A stretch of 54,788 bases of DNA from Thermoproteota archaeon (GCA_021324265.1 JAJPJK010000014.1:1-54788), one strand, 5' to 3'. Shown: positions 1-9,090, counted from the first letter of the stretch. Notes: generated by a model not told the origin, from the sequence alone. Numbers and translations are program-made.

Positions 1-1050
1 ATCACAGATAATTTTAATATAAGACTTGGAATCCTCGATGAGACTTTTTATCCCAATATCTAGCTCACCTTTAACAACTTTAAAATTTTTTGCTTCTTTC
101 TCTTTTAGACCAAAAGATGCAACTTTATGTTCGGTATGGATTACATACGGATACGCTTTTTTCCTAAACTTTATATGTTTGCCCAAAGCATTAAGTGCTG
201 CAATTCTCCCTTGTGATTTCGCAACATTCGCAATGCCCGCCCCTACTAGATCTCCTGCGCCGAAGATATTCTTTTTAACCATAAGATATGCGTTGACATT
301 AAGATTATCTAAAAAAAGGCTGTCCTTATTTGGGATCCAGCCTATGCACGATATAACAAGATCAGCTCTCACTTCTTCTTTACCACAAATGACGCGAAAA
401 TCTTTATCTTTTTCTATCCCTTTGACCTCCGTATTCAAAAATACGTGTATGCCTCTATCTCTGAGACTCCTTAATACAATTTCTGATATGTCTTCATCCT
501 CCAAGTACAATATTTTTTCTTTTTTCTCAATTATCGTGACTTTACAGCCCAGATTATAGAAGATTTCAGCTAACTCTAACCCTTCTGGACCTCCTCCTAT
601 TATTAATATTTTTTCAGGTAGTTCTTCAAGGTTGAGAAGTTCATCGCTATATCTTAGATATTCGGACCCAATAAAAGAAGGCTTAAGAGGCTTGGATCCA
701 GTACATAATATAAGCTTATTTTGCCCCAGTTCTATCTTTCTATCTTTCAGCCTAATCTCCTTATCCGAAACTAAGCATTTTTCATTCACGAAGTCGATAC
801 CATTGGCAGCAAGTAACTTTTCATATTTAGATTTGATTGAAGTAATTTTGAACTTGGCTTCTTTGACTAGTTGACGATACTCAACTCTTCTTTTCGTTAT
901 TTCAAGCAAGATTTTCGTGGGTATACATGTTTTATTAACAAAATTGCCTCCCAATTGATTATCAAATAATGTTGTATTGATACCCATTGAAGCAGATGTG
1001 ATGGCAGCCTCAAGGCCAGCTATTCCTGCGCCCACAATGTATATGTGCAT
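1..1050 (-). CDS. Dihydrolipoamide dehydrogenase-like flavoprotein with altered redox motif (3' end cut by window edge)
   Basis: The reading frame is open for 350 codons from the ATG at 1050 to the left edge, so the C-terminus lies outside. It has the order of pyridine nucleotide-disulfide oxidoreductases: an N-terminal FAD motif GAGIAG (residues 7-12), the redox region, a second NAD-binding GGGPEGLELAE, then a GAGDLVGAGIANVAKSQG-type FAD motif and the beginning of the dimerisation domain. The redox region reads GGNFVNKTCIPTK: the first cysteine of the usual GGTCLNVGC pattern is Phe37 and only Cys42 remains, so a normal redox disulfide cannot form. It is transcribed away from the HMG-CoA reductase gene. 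The fold assignment is firm; the substrate is unknown. Lpd-like quinone reductases that lack the disulfide are a possible parallel. Confidence 0.85.
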   Translation of the reverse strand, partial: MHIYIVGAGIAGLEAAITSASMGINTTLFDNQLGGNFVNKTCIPTKILLEITKRRVEYRQLVKEAKFKITSIKSKYEKLLAANGIDFVNEKCLVSDKEIRLKDRKIELGQNKLILCTGSKPLKPSFIGSEYLRYSDELLNLEELPEKILIIGGGPEGLELAEIFYNLGCKVTIIEKKEKILYLEDEDISEIVLRSLRDRGIHVFLNTEVKGIEKDKDFRVICGKEEVRADLVISCIGWIPNKDSLFLDNLNVNAYLMVKKNIFGAGDLVGAGIANVAKSQGRIAALNALGKHIKFRKKAYPYVIHTEHKVASFGLKEKEAKNFKVVKGELDIGIKSLIEDSKSYIKIICD

Positions 1051-1098
1051 TATTTAAAAATACTTTAAGAATATTTCTTGATATTCCATTATAGCTAG

Positions 1099-2322
1099 AT
1101 GGATGAATTAATCGAGAAAATAAAGAAAGGAGAATTGAAGATGTATGAACTCGATGACTTCACCAAGGATGTCAATAAGGCTGCTGAAATTAGAAGGAAA
1201 TACCTCATGGAGATTTTCAATATAGAGCTTAGTAAGATAGGTGAGTACAGTATAGATCTCAATTTAACCTACAAGAAGAATATTGAAAACGCAATCGGCT
1301 GCGTTCAAATACCTCTAGGCATCGCAGGACCTTTGCTTATAAATGGAGAATTCGCAAAGGGCAACTTTTTTGTACCGCTGGCTACGACTGAAGGCGCATT
1401 AGTTGCTAGCGTAAACAGAGGATGTTCTATATTGACTTCTTCAGGTGGGGTACAAGCTAAGGTGATCGATGATAAAATGACAAGAGCACCACTTTTCAAA
1501 GTTAGTGGAATGAAGAGGGGATTGGAGATTATAGGTTGGATTAAAGAGCACTACGAAGACTTAAAAGAAAAATTTCAAGAAGGATCAAGACATTTACAAT
1601 TGAAATCCATAAAACCTTGGCTGATAGGAACGAATTTATGGCTAAGGATTGAAGCAGAAACCGGAGATGCAATGGGGATGAACATGGTTACCATAGCCTC
1701 AGAAAGGATGGCTAGGTACATAATCGAGCATAATTCAGATCTTTCTTTGGTGGCATTGAGTGGGAATCTATGCACTGATAAGAAACCAGGCTCAATAAAC
1801 TGGCTCTTAGGAAGAGGAAAAAGTGTAATAGCTGAAGCCTTCATCGAAAGAAAGATACTTGAAAACAGGCTCAAGGTTACCCCGAGAGAAATAGTAGATG
1901 TGAATAATAGAAAGAACATCTTGGCAAGCGCTTTTGCCCATGCATATGGATTAAACGCACAGATAGCTAATATAGTAGCTGCGATCTTTTTAGCAACTGG
2001 TCAAGACGCAGGGCAATTGACAGAATCTTCAATGGGTATTACCTATGCTGAAGAAACGGGAGAGGGTCTCTATCTATCTGTCTATTTACCCTCCTTAGAA
2101 GTAGGTACTGTAGGTGGCGGTACACATCTACCAACTCAGAGAGAGGCTTTACGCTTGATAGGATGTGAAGGAGGCGGTGAGAAACCTGGAAACAATGCAA
2201 AAAAGCTTGCTGAAGTAATTGCTAGCACCTGTCTCGCTGGCGAATTATCACTCCTATCAGCACTAGCAAAAAATGAACTTGCAAAGGCTCATGAAAAATT
2301 AGGGAGAGCTAAAACAAAATGA
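1099..2322 (+). CDS. hmgA: 3-hydroxy-3-methylglutaryl-CoA reductase, class I
   Basis: Reduces HMG-CoA to mevalonate with NADPH, the committed step to archaeal isoprenoid lipids. The 407-residue product carries the class I signatures in order: IPLGIAGP (71-78), ATTEGALVASVNRG with catalytic Glu98, the NADPH-binding DAMGMN (190-195), CTDKKPGSINW with catalytic Lys228, GQDA with Asp303, GTVGGGTHLPTQ, and the C-terminal catalytic His398 in AKAHEKLGR. All catalytic residues of the class are therefore present. Length fits archaeal single-domain enzymes without the eukaryotic membrane anchor. The next gene starts four bases before this stop, so the two are probably cotranscribed. Class I rather than class II is clear from the DKKP and GTVGGGT motifs. 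Confidence 0.97.
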   Translation: MDELIEKIKKGELKMYELDDFTKDVNKAAEIRRKYLMEIFNIELSKIGEYSIDLNLTYKKNIENAIGCVQIPLGIAGPLLINGEFAKGNFFVPLATTEGALVASVNRGCSILTSSGGVQAKVIDDKMTRAPLFKVSGMKRGLEIIGWIKEHYEDLKEKFQEGSRHLQLKSIKPWLIGTNLWLRIEAETGDAMGMNMVTIASERMARYIIEHNSDLSLVALSGNLCTDKKPGSINWLLGRGKSVIAEAFIERKILENRLKVTPREIVDVNNRKNILASAFAHAYGLNAQIANIVAAIFLATGQDAGQLTESSMGITYAEETGEGLYLSVYLPSLEVGTVGGGTHLPTQREALRLIGCEGGGEKPGNNAKKLAEVIASTCLAGELSLLSALAKNELAKAHEKLGRAKTK

Positions 2323-2912
2323 GCTTTCAAGTGAAAAGAGCCTTTAGAAGAATTAATAGATCATGGCTTAACCCAAGCTCTTTTATAATAGAATTCAACA
2401 TTGAATATGACTATGCAGGGCCTATAGCTCTTCTAATTCTTTATGCATTATGTGGCTTCATTTTCATGACAATAAGGCAAAGCCTTGGCGAGGAGAATCT
2501 GCTAAATATTCTAATTAACGGTTTCCTCAACTTAACCGAGTTCATATTGACTCCGCTAATTGTTATGGCTTTTATATCATTCTACAAAGTAAAAATTAAT
2601 TTTAAAAGAGATTTTGCATTGATAAGTTATAGTTTCTCTATAAGAATAATTTTTTATATTCTTAATACAATACTTTTATATATTTTTTTATATTTCTATC
2701 AAAACTCTATTATTGGTGCGGCAATTCAGATATTTTTCATAATTTCCACTACATGGTCATTGACGCTGCAATTCTACTACTTAAGAGCGGATAAAGGTAT
2801 AAGATCGTTTACGCTACTATTTATGATAATGCTTTCATGGATTACAGTCTTCGCTGCCGTCCAGATCATAATTTACATACTGAACACATTTGGACTTTTC
2901 AAAATATCCTGA
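2319..2912 (+). CDS. Polytopic membrane protein, possibly Yip1-like
   Basis: A 197-residue protein with about five hydrophobic segments (roughly 36-54, 72-92, 105-130, 132-150 and 162-190) after a basic N-terminus. Its ATG lies in an ATGA overlap with the HMG-CoA reductase stop, which implies translational coupling. The spacing of the segments and the short basic loops recall archaeal Yip1-domain proteins, but I see no diagnostic motif and treat that as a guess. Coupling to the first committed gene of lipid synthesis makes a role in membrane organisation or lipid handling conceivable; this is inference from context only. Confidence 0.6.
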   Translation: MSFQVKRAFRRINRSWLNPSSFIIEFNIEYDYAGPIALLILYALCGFIFMTIRQSLGEENLLNILINGFLNLTEFILTPLIVMAFISFYKVKINFKRDFALISYSFSIRIIFYILNTILLYIFLYFYQNSIIGAAIQIFFIISTTWSLTLQFYYLRADKGIRSFTLLFMIMLSWITVFAAVQIIIYILNTFGLFKIS

Positions 2913-2984
2913 TGGAAATTATCAGACCGAAAATTAATTTTCCATAAGATAATTAAATTAATATCGATATGACGGACTATTTTC

Positions 2985-3221
2985 GTGTCGGTTAAGAGGT
3001 TGACTATAAAAGATTTGGATGAAAAGATGCAAGGAATAAATGCAGAGGTAAATAAACTAAATCTTGAACTTGCCCAAGTAAAGGACGAATCGAAAAAATT
3101 CGAGGAAACAAATTCAAAAGTAGAGGAGCTTAACAAGAGAGTTGATAAATTAGAAAAGAATCTCGACGAAATTTACAGCTACCTCCAAAGATTATACGAC
3201 TATCTAATTAAGAACCTCTGA
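2985..3221 (+). CDS. Small coiled-coil protein
   Basis: A 78-residue, highly charged protein that is almost entirely heptad-patterned (Leu/Val/Ile at a/d positions from residue 5 to the end), so it should form a long helix and a coiled coil. It would start at a GTG; the only nearby ATG (2970) is in another frame and stops immediately. A 14-bp palindrome lies upstream at 2929-2942. The 3' end overlaps the 3' end of the convergent truD gene by 14 bases. No family is recognised. The composition (Lys/Glu-rich, regular heptads) argues for a real gene, but its shortness keeps confidence moderate. Confidence 0.6.
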   Translation: MSVKRLTIKDLDEKMQGINAEVNKLNLELAQVKDESKKFEETNSKVEELNKRVDKLEKNLDEIYSYLQRLYDYLIKNL

Positions 3222-4572
3222 AAGATTTACCAAAATAAGAACCAGCAAACGGCTGCTTCATGATCTCTCGAAGGTAGGTTGTGGCATAGGATCCACGATA
3301 AAGAGCAAACTTAACGGAAAGAATATAAGAGCCTGTGATTTGATCTTCAAGCAGATCATACTTTAACTCATCAAGCAGCTTAAGATCCAAACGTCTATAT
3401 GAGCCCTTAAGCCCCACAAATTTATCTCCCAGCCATAGTTTGAAATCTGAAGGACGAATACCATCCTTAACTAGCTCTTCTCTTTCCATATCGCCCATTA
3501 CACCCCCGCTTAACTTTGCTCTATAGCCCATAACAGGCAAGACGAGCGCTAGTTTATTTTTTTCTACTAATTCCCTTGCTCTCTGCTTATCAATATCAGT
3601 ACCAACTCTGAAGGCATAAAAAACTGGAAGACCGTAATCCAAAGGAGAAACCAAATCACCTTCTTCCAAGCTCAGCAACTTCGCTCTCAAGCGAGAAGAA
3701 AGAAAGCGATTAAAAAGATAAGAAGAGTAAGCTTCGATGAATAATCTCAGAGCACCAGCAGGTAATTTGCTAATTGCTCCTGAATAATCTTTAGGGTGAT
3801 GCAGTAAGTATTCGAGTACCATTCTTTCATAGAGAAGCGACTCAGGAAGATATTTTAGTGTTTCAGCCGGGTCATTTGTATCCATGAATATTTTTCTCGC
3901 AAAAATATGATCTTCAGGCTCAAGCGGGTCTATAAAACCAACAAGATAATTTATAGCTTTTTCGTAATCCCCTTTTATTATTGATTCGCCTATTTTATGC
4001 GTGACAGGTCTTGGCATTCCAAAGCGTTGATAACCGAAATAGTTAGGTATAAATGAAACTTTCTTAAATTCCTCGAGTACTTCCACGACCTTATCCTTTT
4101 GCAAAGGTACGTTTCTAATGACTACTTTAAAATTATTTCCAAGGTGTTGACCCAATCTTGCAGGTCCATAACCTAAAGAACAGGCCAGCGGTTCAACTTT
4201 TCTCAGTTTTAGGTCTTTTACATCTTTTTCTACTACATTTTTCAAGGTAAAGCACTGCACAGCTATGGCTCTTCTGTCCTTAATACCGTAAACCCCAATA
4301 TCAGAGAATTTTAGCTTAAATTTCTGCATCAATGCAATCATTACGTCGCTAGTAGTTATGTTCCTCTTTTTTATTGCTACGTAAAGATACTTCCCTTTAT
4401 TAGGCAACCTAAACTTGAAATTTCCATTTACATCCAGTATCGTTCCATCTCTAAGAATTTCTTCAACTATGAAATCCTCAGCACTTTGCTTTATTACGCC
4501 AAGTAGAGGATAAGAATGGGATGCGAAAAATTCAATGCCTAGTTCCTTCTCAAATTCATAAGCTTGCAACAT
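3208..4572 (-). CDS. truD: tRNA pseudouridine(13) synthase TruD
   Basis: Isomerises uridine to pseudouridine at position 13 of tRNA. The 454-residue length suits archaeal TruD. The catalytic aspartate is Asp99 in the family motif GIKDRRAIAVQ, followed by the conserved GNNFKVVIRN strand and the PNYFGYQRFG motif that marks the family; the TRUD insertion domain lies between that motif and the C-terminal part. The ATG overlaps by one base with the stop of the upstream regulator gene, so the two form a unit. The 3' end converges on the small coiled-coil gene with a 14-base overlap. No key residue is missing. Confidence 0.95.
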   Translation of the reverse strand: MLQAYEFEKELGIEFFASHSYPLLGVIKQSAEDFIVEEILRDGTILDVNGNFKFRLPNKGKYLYVAIKKRNITTSDVMIALMQKFKLKFSDIGVYGIKDRRAIAVQCFTLKNVVEKDVKDLKLRKVEPLACSLGYGPARLGQHLGNNFKVVIRNVPLQKDKVVEVLEEFKKVSFIPNYFGYQRFGMPRPVTHKIGESIIKGDYEKAINYLVGFIDPLEPEDHIFARKIFMDTNDPAETLKYLPESLLYERMVLEYLLHHPKDYSGAISKLPAGALRLFIEAYSSYLFNRFLSSRLRAKLLSLEEGDLVSPLDYGLPVFYAFRVGTDIDKQRARELVEKNKLALVLPVMGYRAKLSGGVMGDMEREELVKDGIRPSDFKLWLGDKFVGLKGSYRRLDLKLLDELKYDLLEDQITGSYILSVKFALYRGSYATTYLREIMKQPFAGSYFGKSFRGS

Positions 4573-5411
4573 TACATGATAAATAAGACGTTATATAGAA
4601 TTTGTGTGCCCACAAAAGATAGAAGTAATATTATAAGTGAAATCATAAAAGCAGACTCGATTCTTATATTACCAAAGTAAAAAATTCCTGTTGTAAGCAT
4701 TGTAAAAGAAAAAAACATAGGAAACAGATATATTATAAAATATGTAAGGAAACCTATAGTAATGAAAAAAGTATTATATAAAGCAAAATAAATTAATGAA
4801 AATAGCACTACGGGTAAAAATGAAAATAATACAGCTAAACAAAATTTTTCGGTATCTTTAATAAATCCAAATATATTACCTAGAAAATATGAAATAGATA
4901 CTACAAAGAATAGATTGATTGATACAAATAATAATTGTTGGGATAGATCAATGCTTACATAAGGAGGCATCATGAATAAAGCTACAGGAATGAGCCTGCT
5001 TACTGCTAAAGATGGCAAACTTAATAGTAAGAATAATAAGATTACAGATATCGTGGAAGGCTTGTTGAGTTTTTCTATAATTCTCATAAGAGGGATCGGG
5101 AAAACAATTGGGACTGAAAATACCAGCGAGGCGAGTGAAGATGGGATTGACTGTATTCCCTTACTTTCCTCTAGCAAAAGAAAGTAAATTTTTTTCCCAA
5201 CCTGAGTTAACTTATATTTGCCATCATCGGATTTTTCTACAATTCCTTGAAGCTTTTTAAGTGCATCATAAAAAGTACCAGGTGAGACATCCAACTTCTC
5301 TATCAGCTCTGTAGCCTTATATGTACCATTTTCGCCGAGTAAGAAGATGATCCTTCTAGAGGTTGAACTTGAGGCTATCTTATAATACTTAGATAGAAGA
5401 TCGTCGTTCAC
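4572..5411 (-). CDS. Membrane-anchored winged-helix transcription regulator
   Basis: A 279-residue protein with two parts. Residues 1-75 look like an ArsR/MarR-type winged helix: helix SSTSRRIIFLLGENG, a recognition helix near SPGTFYDALKKLQ, and a wing around SDDGKYKLTQVGKK. Residues about 88-279 are strongly hydrophobic with roughly six membrane segments and no recognisable enzymatic motif. Such HTH-plus-membrane proteins act as one-component regulators or membrane sensors in archaea, and that role is inferred. The start is a GTG; a TATA-like CTATAAAAG lies about 28 bases upstream, which supports it. The gene is directly upstream of truD with a one-base overlap. Its signal is unknown. Confidence 0.75.
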   Translation of the reverse strand: MNDDLLSKYYKIASSSTSRRIIFLLGENGTYKATELIEKLDVSPGTFYDALKKLQGIVEKSDDGKYKLTQVGKKIYFLLLEESKGIQSIPSSLASLVFSVPIVFPIPLMRIIEKLNKPSTISVILLFLLLSLPSLAVSRLIPVALFMMPPYVSIDLSQQLLFVSINLFFVVSISYFLGNIFGFIKDTEKFCLAVLFSFLPVVLFSLIYFALYNTFFITIGFLTYFIIYLFPMFFSFTMLTTGIFYFGNIRIESAFMISLIILLLSFVGTQILYNVLFIM

Positions 5412-5434
5412 GCCTATTTAAAAAATGAGTCTAA

Positions 5435-5465
5435 CTATAAAAGAATTTCCTACAAACTTTTATCT
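5435..5465. promoter_or_regulatory. Divergent promoter elements between the membrane regulator gene and valS
   Basis: Two TATA-like boxes sit back to back in the 78-bp spacer. CTATAAAAG (5435-5443) is centred about 28 bases before the regulator's GTG on the minus strand. CTTTTATCT (5457-5465) is centred about 29 bases before the valS ATG on the plus strand. Both distances fit archaeal leaderless transcription. Seen by eye; not experimentally shown. Confidence 0.5.
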
Positions 5466-5489
5466 TCCAATGTCTATTTCTTTCCCATA

Positions 5490-7880
5490 ATGCTACGTAA
5501 TTACGATTATAAATTCATAGAACAAAAATGGCAAAAGATATGGGAGAATGGGGGAATTTATAGATTCGACCCTAGTCATAACAAGGTATACGCTATAGAC
5601 ACGCCGCCACCTTATCCGACTGGCGAATTAACGCCTGGAAATGCTTTGAATTATATTTATTGCGACATAGTAGCGAGATATAAGCGAATGAAAGGATATT
5701 CTGTATTGTTTCCAATAGGATTCGATTGTCATGGTTTGCCCACTGAAGTGAGAGTCGAGAACATCATTAAGAAAAAACGCAATGAAGTAGACTGGAGAGA
5801 GTTTAAGGAGCTTTGCTCAAAGTACACTGATATATGGATTGAAGCAATGGTTAAAGATTACAAAAGACTTGGAATATCTTTCGATTGGAAACTTAAATAT
5901 GTTACCAAAGACCCAAGTTACTGGAGAAAGGTACAGCTCTCATTCATCCTAATGTACAGAAAGGGATTGATATACAGAGCAGAGCATCCTGTATACTGGT
6001 GTCCTAGATGCGAAACAGCAATCGCTGAGGCTGAGGTAGAATATAACCAAGCCCAAAGAGAACTATACTATATCAAATTTACAGTCGCTGATAGGGATCT
6101 AATCATTGCAACAACAAGACCAGAATTGCTCGCAGCTATTGTGGCTGTAGCAGTACATCCTGAAGATGAAAGATACCAAGCTATTATAGGAAAAATTGCT
6201 AAAGCTCCTCTCTATGAAAGAGAGGTACCAATTATAGCAACCCCAGAAGTCGATCCAAACTTCGGGACCGGAGCGATGATGATCTGTACATATGGAGATA
6301 AGAGAGATTTCAGGCTACAAAAGAGGTACAAATTACCTTTTATCAAACTCGTAAACAAAAATGGAACAATAAGCGAAGAAGGGAGGTGGATATCAGGGCT
6401 TAGAATAGAAGAAGCTAGAAAGAAAATTGTTGAGATGTTGAGAGAGCAAAATCTTCTAATTAAACAGGAAATGATAATGAGTGAGCAAGGTACTTGCTGG
6501 AGATGTCATACGCCTGTAGAAATAATTGCAGAAAAGCAATGGTTCGTTGCTACAACTAAACTTGCAAGTAAGATACTAGAAATAGCAAACAAGGAAATAA
6601 GGTGGATTCCTGAATACCAATACAAAAGATTGGAGGATTGGGTAAATTCACTTGACTGGGACTGGGTGATTTCTAGACAGAGAGTTTTTGCAACACCTAT
6701 ACCTATATGGTATTGCAAATCATGCGGAGAGACGATAGTTGCGGATGAATCTTGGATACCGATAGATCCAAGACTGGAGCCTCCTAAGATTGAAAAATGT
6801 CCCAGATGTGGAGCTAAAGAGTTCGAAGGAGAGAAAGACGTTATGGATACTTGGATGGATTCAAGTATAACCTGTGCTGTGCATGCGGGATGGCCTGACA
6901 ACTTCGATGAACGACTTTTACCTGCAGACCTGCAACCTAATGGTTACGATATAATAAGAACTTGGGATTATTACCTACTTGCTAGGCATCTCGCACTTTT
7001 CAACAAACCAGCTTTCAAGCTCGCATTAATAAATGGAATGGTAAGAGGTACAGATGGCAGGATGATGCATAAGAGCTATGGCAACGTAATACCTTTAGCG
7101 GAGCTTTTGGATAGATATGGCGTTGATGCATTTAGACTCTGGGCTTCAGGTTCTGTAAAAACAGGCTCCGATGTTACTGTTCGATTTGAGGATTTGGACT
7201 TCAACAAGCGTTTCCTTATAAAGCTCTGGAACGCTGCAAAATACGTGCTAACCTATACGAAGCCAGTAAACGAGGAAATTAAAGTTGAGAAGCTCATTGA
7301 TAAATGGATCCTTAATGAATTGCACAAAACAATAAATAAGATCAATAATGCCATGGAAGAGTTTCAGTTTTTCGAGGCATTAAATGAATTGAGAAGTTTC
7401 GTATGGGATAAATTCTGCGACGAGTATTTAGAGGCTATTAAATATAGAACCGCAAAAGAAGACAAGGCTGCGTATTTTGTAGCTAGATACGTATTATTCA
7501 ATATCATCATTCTCTTAGCTCCTTTTGCTCCATTCATTACAGAAGAAATATTCGAATATTTAGAAAAAGGGAAGAGTGTCCATCAAGCTAGATATCCAGA
7601 GAGTAAACCTATAGATGAGGAAGCAATACAAAAAGGCGGTATAATTGTTGGGATCATTTCTGAACTAAGAAGAAAGAAAGTTGCTTCTAGAGTATCGCTA
7701 GCCAGCCCAATTAAAAAAGTCACGATTTTTTCAAAAGAATTCGCTGAATTACTGAAAGAGGGATATGAAGACATAAAGAATGTATTAAGAATAGAAGAGT
7801 TAAACATTACTTCTGAGGGAAGAGGTAATATTGAGAGCGAAGCGTTAAAAGGAGTTACCTATGATATCACCTTCTCTTAA
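5490..7880 (+). CDS. valS: Valyl-tRNA synthetase, archaeal type with divergent HIGH motif
   Basis: Charges tRNA-Val. The 796-residue protein has the class Ia layout: Rossmann start, CP1 editing domain with ATTRPELLAAIVAVAVHPED, zinc-binding CPRCET and CKSCGE/CPRCGA knuckles, GFDCHGLPTEV, a KMSKS-type loop reading MMHKS with the second lysine kept, and a helical anticodon-binding domain. The position that should hold HIGH reads TPGN (residues 48-51, in PTGELTPGNALN), so the first histidine is Thr. The glycine of the motif is kept. Everything else looks functional and the gene is intact. No second ValRS is visible in the window. The C-terminus overlaps the convergent GlmU-like gene by 14 bases. 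Confidence 0.93.
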   Translation: MLRNYDYKFIEQKWQKIWENGGIYRFDPSHNKVYAIDTPPPYPTGELTPGNALNYIYCDIVARYKRMKGYSVLFPIGFDCHGLPTEVRVENIIKKKRNEVDWREFKELCSKYTDIWIEAMVKDYKRLGISFDWKLKYVTKDPSYWRKVQLSFILMYRKGLIYRAEHPVYWCPRCETAIAEAEVEYNQAQRELYYIKFTVADRDLIIATTRPELLAAIVAVAVHPEDERYQAIIGKIAKAPLYEREVPIIATPEVDPNFGTGAMMICTYGDKRDFRLQKRYKLPFIKLVNKNGTISEEGRWISGLRIEEARKKIVEMLREQNLLIKQEMIMSEQGTCWRCHTPVEIIAEKQWFVATTKLASKILEIANKEIRWIPEYQYKRLEDWVNSLDWDWVISRQRVFATPIPIWYCKSCGETIVADESWIPIDPRLEPPKIEKCPRCGAKEFEGEKDVMDTWMDSSITCAVHAGWPDNFDERLLPADLQPNGYDIIRTWDYYLLARHLALFNKPAFKLALINGMVRGTDGRMMHKSYGNVIPLAELLDRYGVDAFRLWASGSVKTGSDVTVRFEDLDFNKRFLIKLWNAAKYVLTYTKPVNEEIKVEKLIDKWILNELHKTINKINNAMEEFQFFEALNELRSFVWDKFCDEYLEAIKYRTAKEDKAAYFVARYVLFNIIILLAPFAPFITEEIFEYLEKGKSVHQARYPESKPIDEEAIQKGGIIVGIISELRRKKVASRVSLASPIKKVTIFSKEFAELLKEGYEDIKNVLRIEELNITSEGRGNIESEALKGVTYDITFS

Positions 7881-9072
7881 ATATAGCTTTCTGAATTCCA
7901 GCTTCTTTTCTATCTTTTTCAGTGAATTCAAATACTTTTTTAAATAAATTAAGCTCGTCTTGACCTAAAGTTACCTTCTTGCTTTCCATAAACCTTTTAG
8001 CTGTCTCGATAGCTGATTCCAAAAAAATTTCATAACCTTTTTTCTCAAACCCTGACCACAAAGTGAAGCTTGGCACAGAGCGATCCAAGAAATAAAGAAT
8101 ATTTGAAGAGAATCCTACACTTAAACCACTAAAGATCATAGCTGATATCGATGTTTTAACATGATCCCCAACTATGACTCCCAATTTGCGCATACCAGTT
8201 TTAACCAAGCTATGCATGTCATCGAACTTGATTTCACCGTATGTATTCTTTAAATTCGATACCACTGTATGCGCACCTACATTCACCCACTCACCTATAT
8301 AGGAATCACCGATATAGCTTTGGTGTCTGCTTGAAGTATAATCTAAAATTATTGAATTCGTAACTTCTCCTCCTATTGTACAATGCTTTCCTATGTAAGA
8401 TCGCCTTATGTTCGAACCCGTTACTAGTGTTGTGTGAGACCCTATATAGCTTGGTCCTTCTATCCTAGAGAAAGCTTGAATATAAGCCCCATCGCCTATG
8501 AAAACAGGTCCTTCGCGAGTATCAATGACAACATCAGGTTCAAGATAAAATGAACCATTGGAAATAATAGGATATTTTCCAATCCTATTGCTGGATAACT
8601 CAACTTTTTCGTAGATGTTTGATAATAAAAGAAGGTCTTCGAAAAGCATCGCTTTATTGTGCTTTATTAGGTCATAAACTCCGTTAAGTAATTTTGCCTC
8701 ATAATTGAGCACCGAACCTTTCTTTAATGCAAGCTCTTTATCACCTGAATAAGCTAGTATTTCTTCGCCGCATTTTATGACAAAATCTTCAGTGCCAATA
8801 TTTAGCAGCTTTTCAATGAAGGATTTTTCTACGACGAAGTTTTGTAAAACTATTATGCCTTCATGCATTTCGTTTACATTTCCATCCAAGATTGGATTCC
8901 TTACCACAAGCTTTGGAACCGAATTTGTTAGAATTTTAAATCTGTCTATGTTTGACATGGCCCCAATGATGAGTTTGAAAGAAGGTCTTGAAAGCGTCAA
9001 AGGGAAAAATCTTTTATATGCTTCTCCTTCATCGAATGTGAACTCCACATTCTTTAAAGTACTTATAAGCAT
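7867..9072 (-). CDS. GlmU-like sugar nucleotidyltransferase/acyltransferase with left-handed beta helix
   Basis: A 401-residue protein. The N-terminus contains FFPLTLSRPSFKLIIGAM, close to the LLPLTxTRPxxxLRxG opening of the alternative GlmU family better known from Bacteroidetes. Residues about 170-340 carry hexapeptide repeats of a left-handed beta helix (GPVFIGDGAYI, GPSYIGSHTTL, RSYIGKHCTIG, SYIGDSYIGEWVNVGAHTV), including the RRSYIGxHCxIGG and RHQSYIGDS stretches typical of GlcNAc-1-P uridyltransferase/GlcN-1-P acetyltransferase proteins. The likely role is making an activated sugar such as UDP-GlcNAc for glycosylation. The N-terminal half lacks the classic GxGTRM loop, as in the alternative family. 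No sugar operon surrounds it. Confidence 0.72.
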   Translation of the reverse strand: MLISTLKNVEFTFDEGEAYKRFFPLTLSRPSFKLIIGAMSNIDRFKILTNSVPKLVVRNPILDGNVNEMHEGIIVLQNFVVEKSFIEKLLNIGTEDFVIKCGEEILAYSGDKELALKKGSVLNYEAKLLNGVYDLIKHNKAMLFEDLLLLSNIYEKVELSSNRIGKYPIISNGSFYLEPDVVIDTREGPVFIGDGAYIQAFSRIEGPSYIGSHTTLVTGSNIRRSYIGKHCTIGGEVTNSIILDYTSSRHQSYIGDSYIGEWVNVGAHTVVSNLKNTYGEIKFDDMHSLVKTGMRKLGVIVGDHVKTSISAMIFSGLSVGFSSNILYFLDRSVPSFTLWSGFEKKGYEIFLESAIETAKRFMESKKVTLGQDELNLFKKVFEFTEKDRKEAGIQKAIFKRR

Positions 9073-9090
9073 AAAAAAATGGTAATTACT

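Noticed and set aside
26-559. Long plus-strand open frame
   Set aside because: It is the antisense shadow of the Lpd-like gene, whose FAD and NAD motifs are on the minus strand. The hydrophobic, Ser-rich composition is typical of shadow frames.
632-874. Plus-strand open frame of 80 codons
   Set aside because: Antisense to the same Lpd-like gene; no start signal and no protein-like pattern.
2929-2942. 14-bp palindrome GAAAATTAATTTTC before the small coiled-coil gene
   Set aside because: AT-rich palindromes of this size are common by chance in such sequence; no second copy was found near other promoters, so no operator is claimed.
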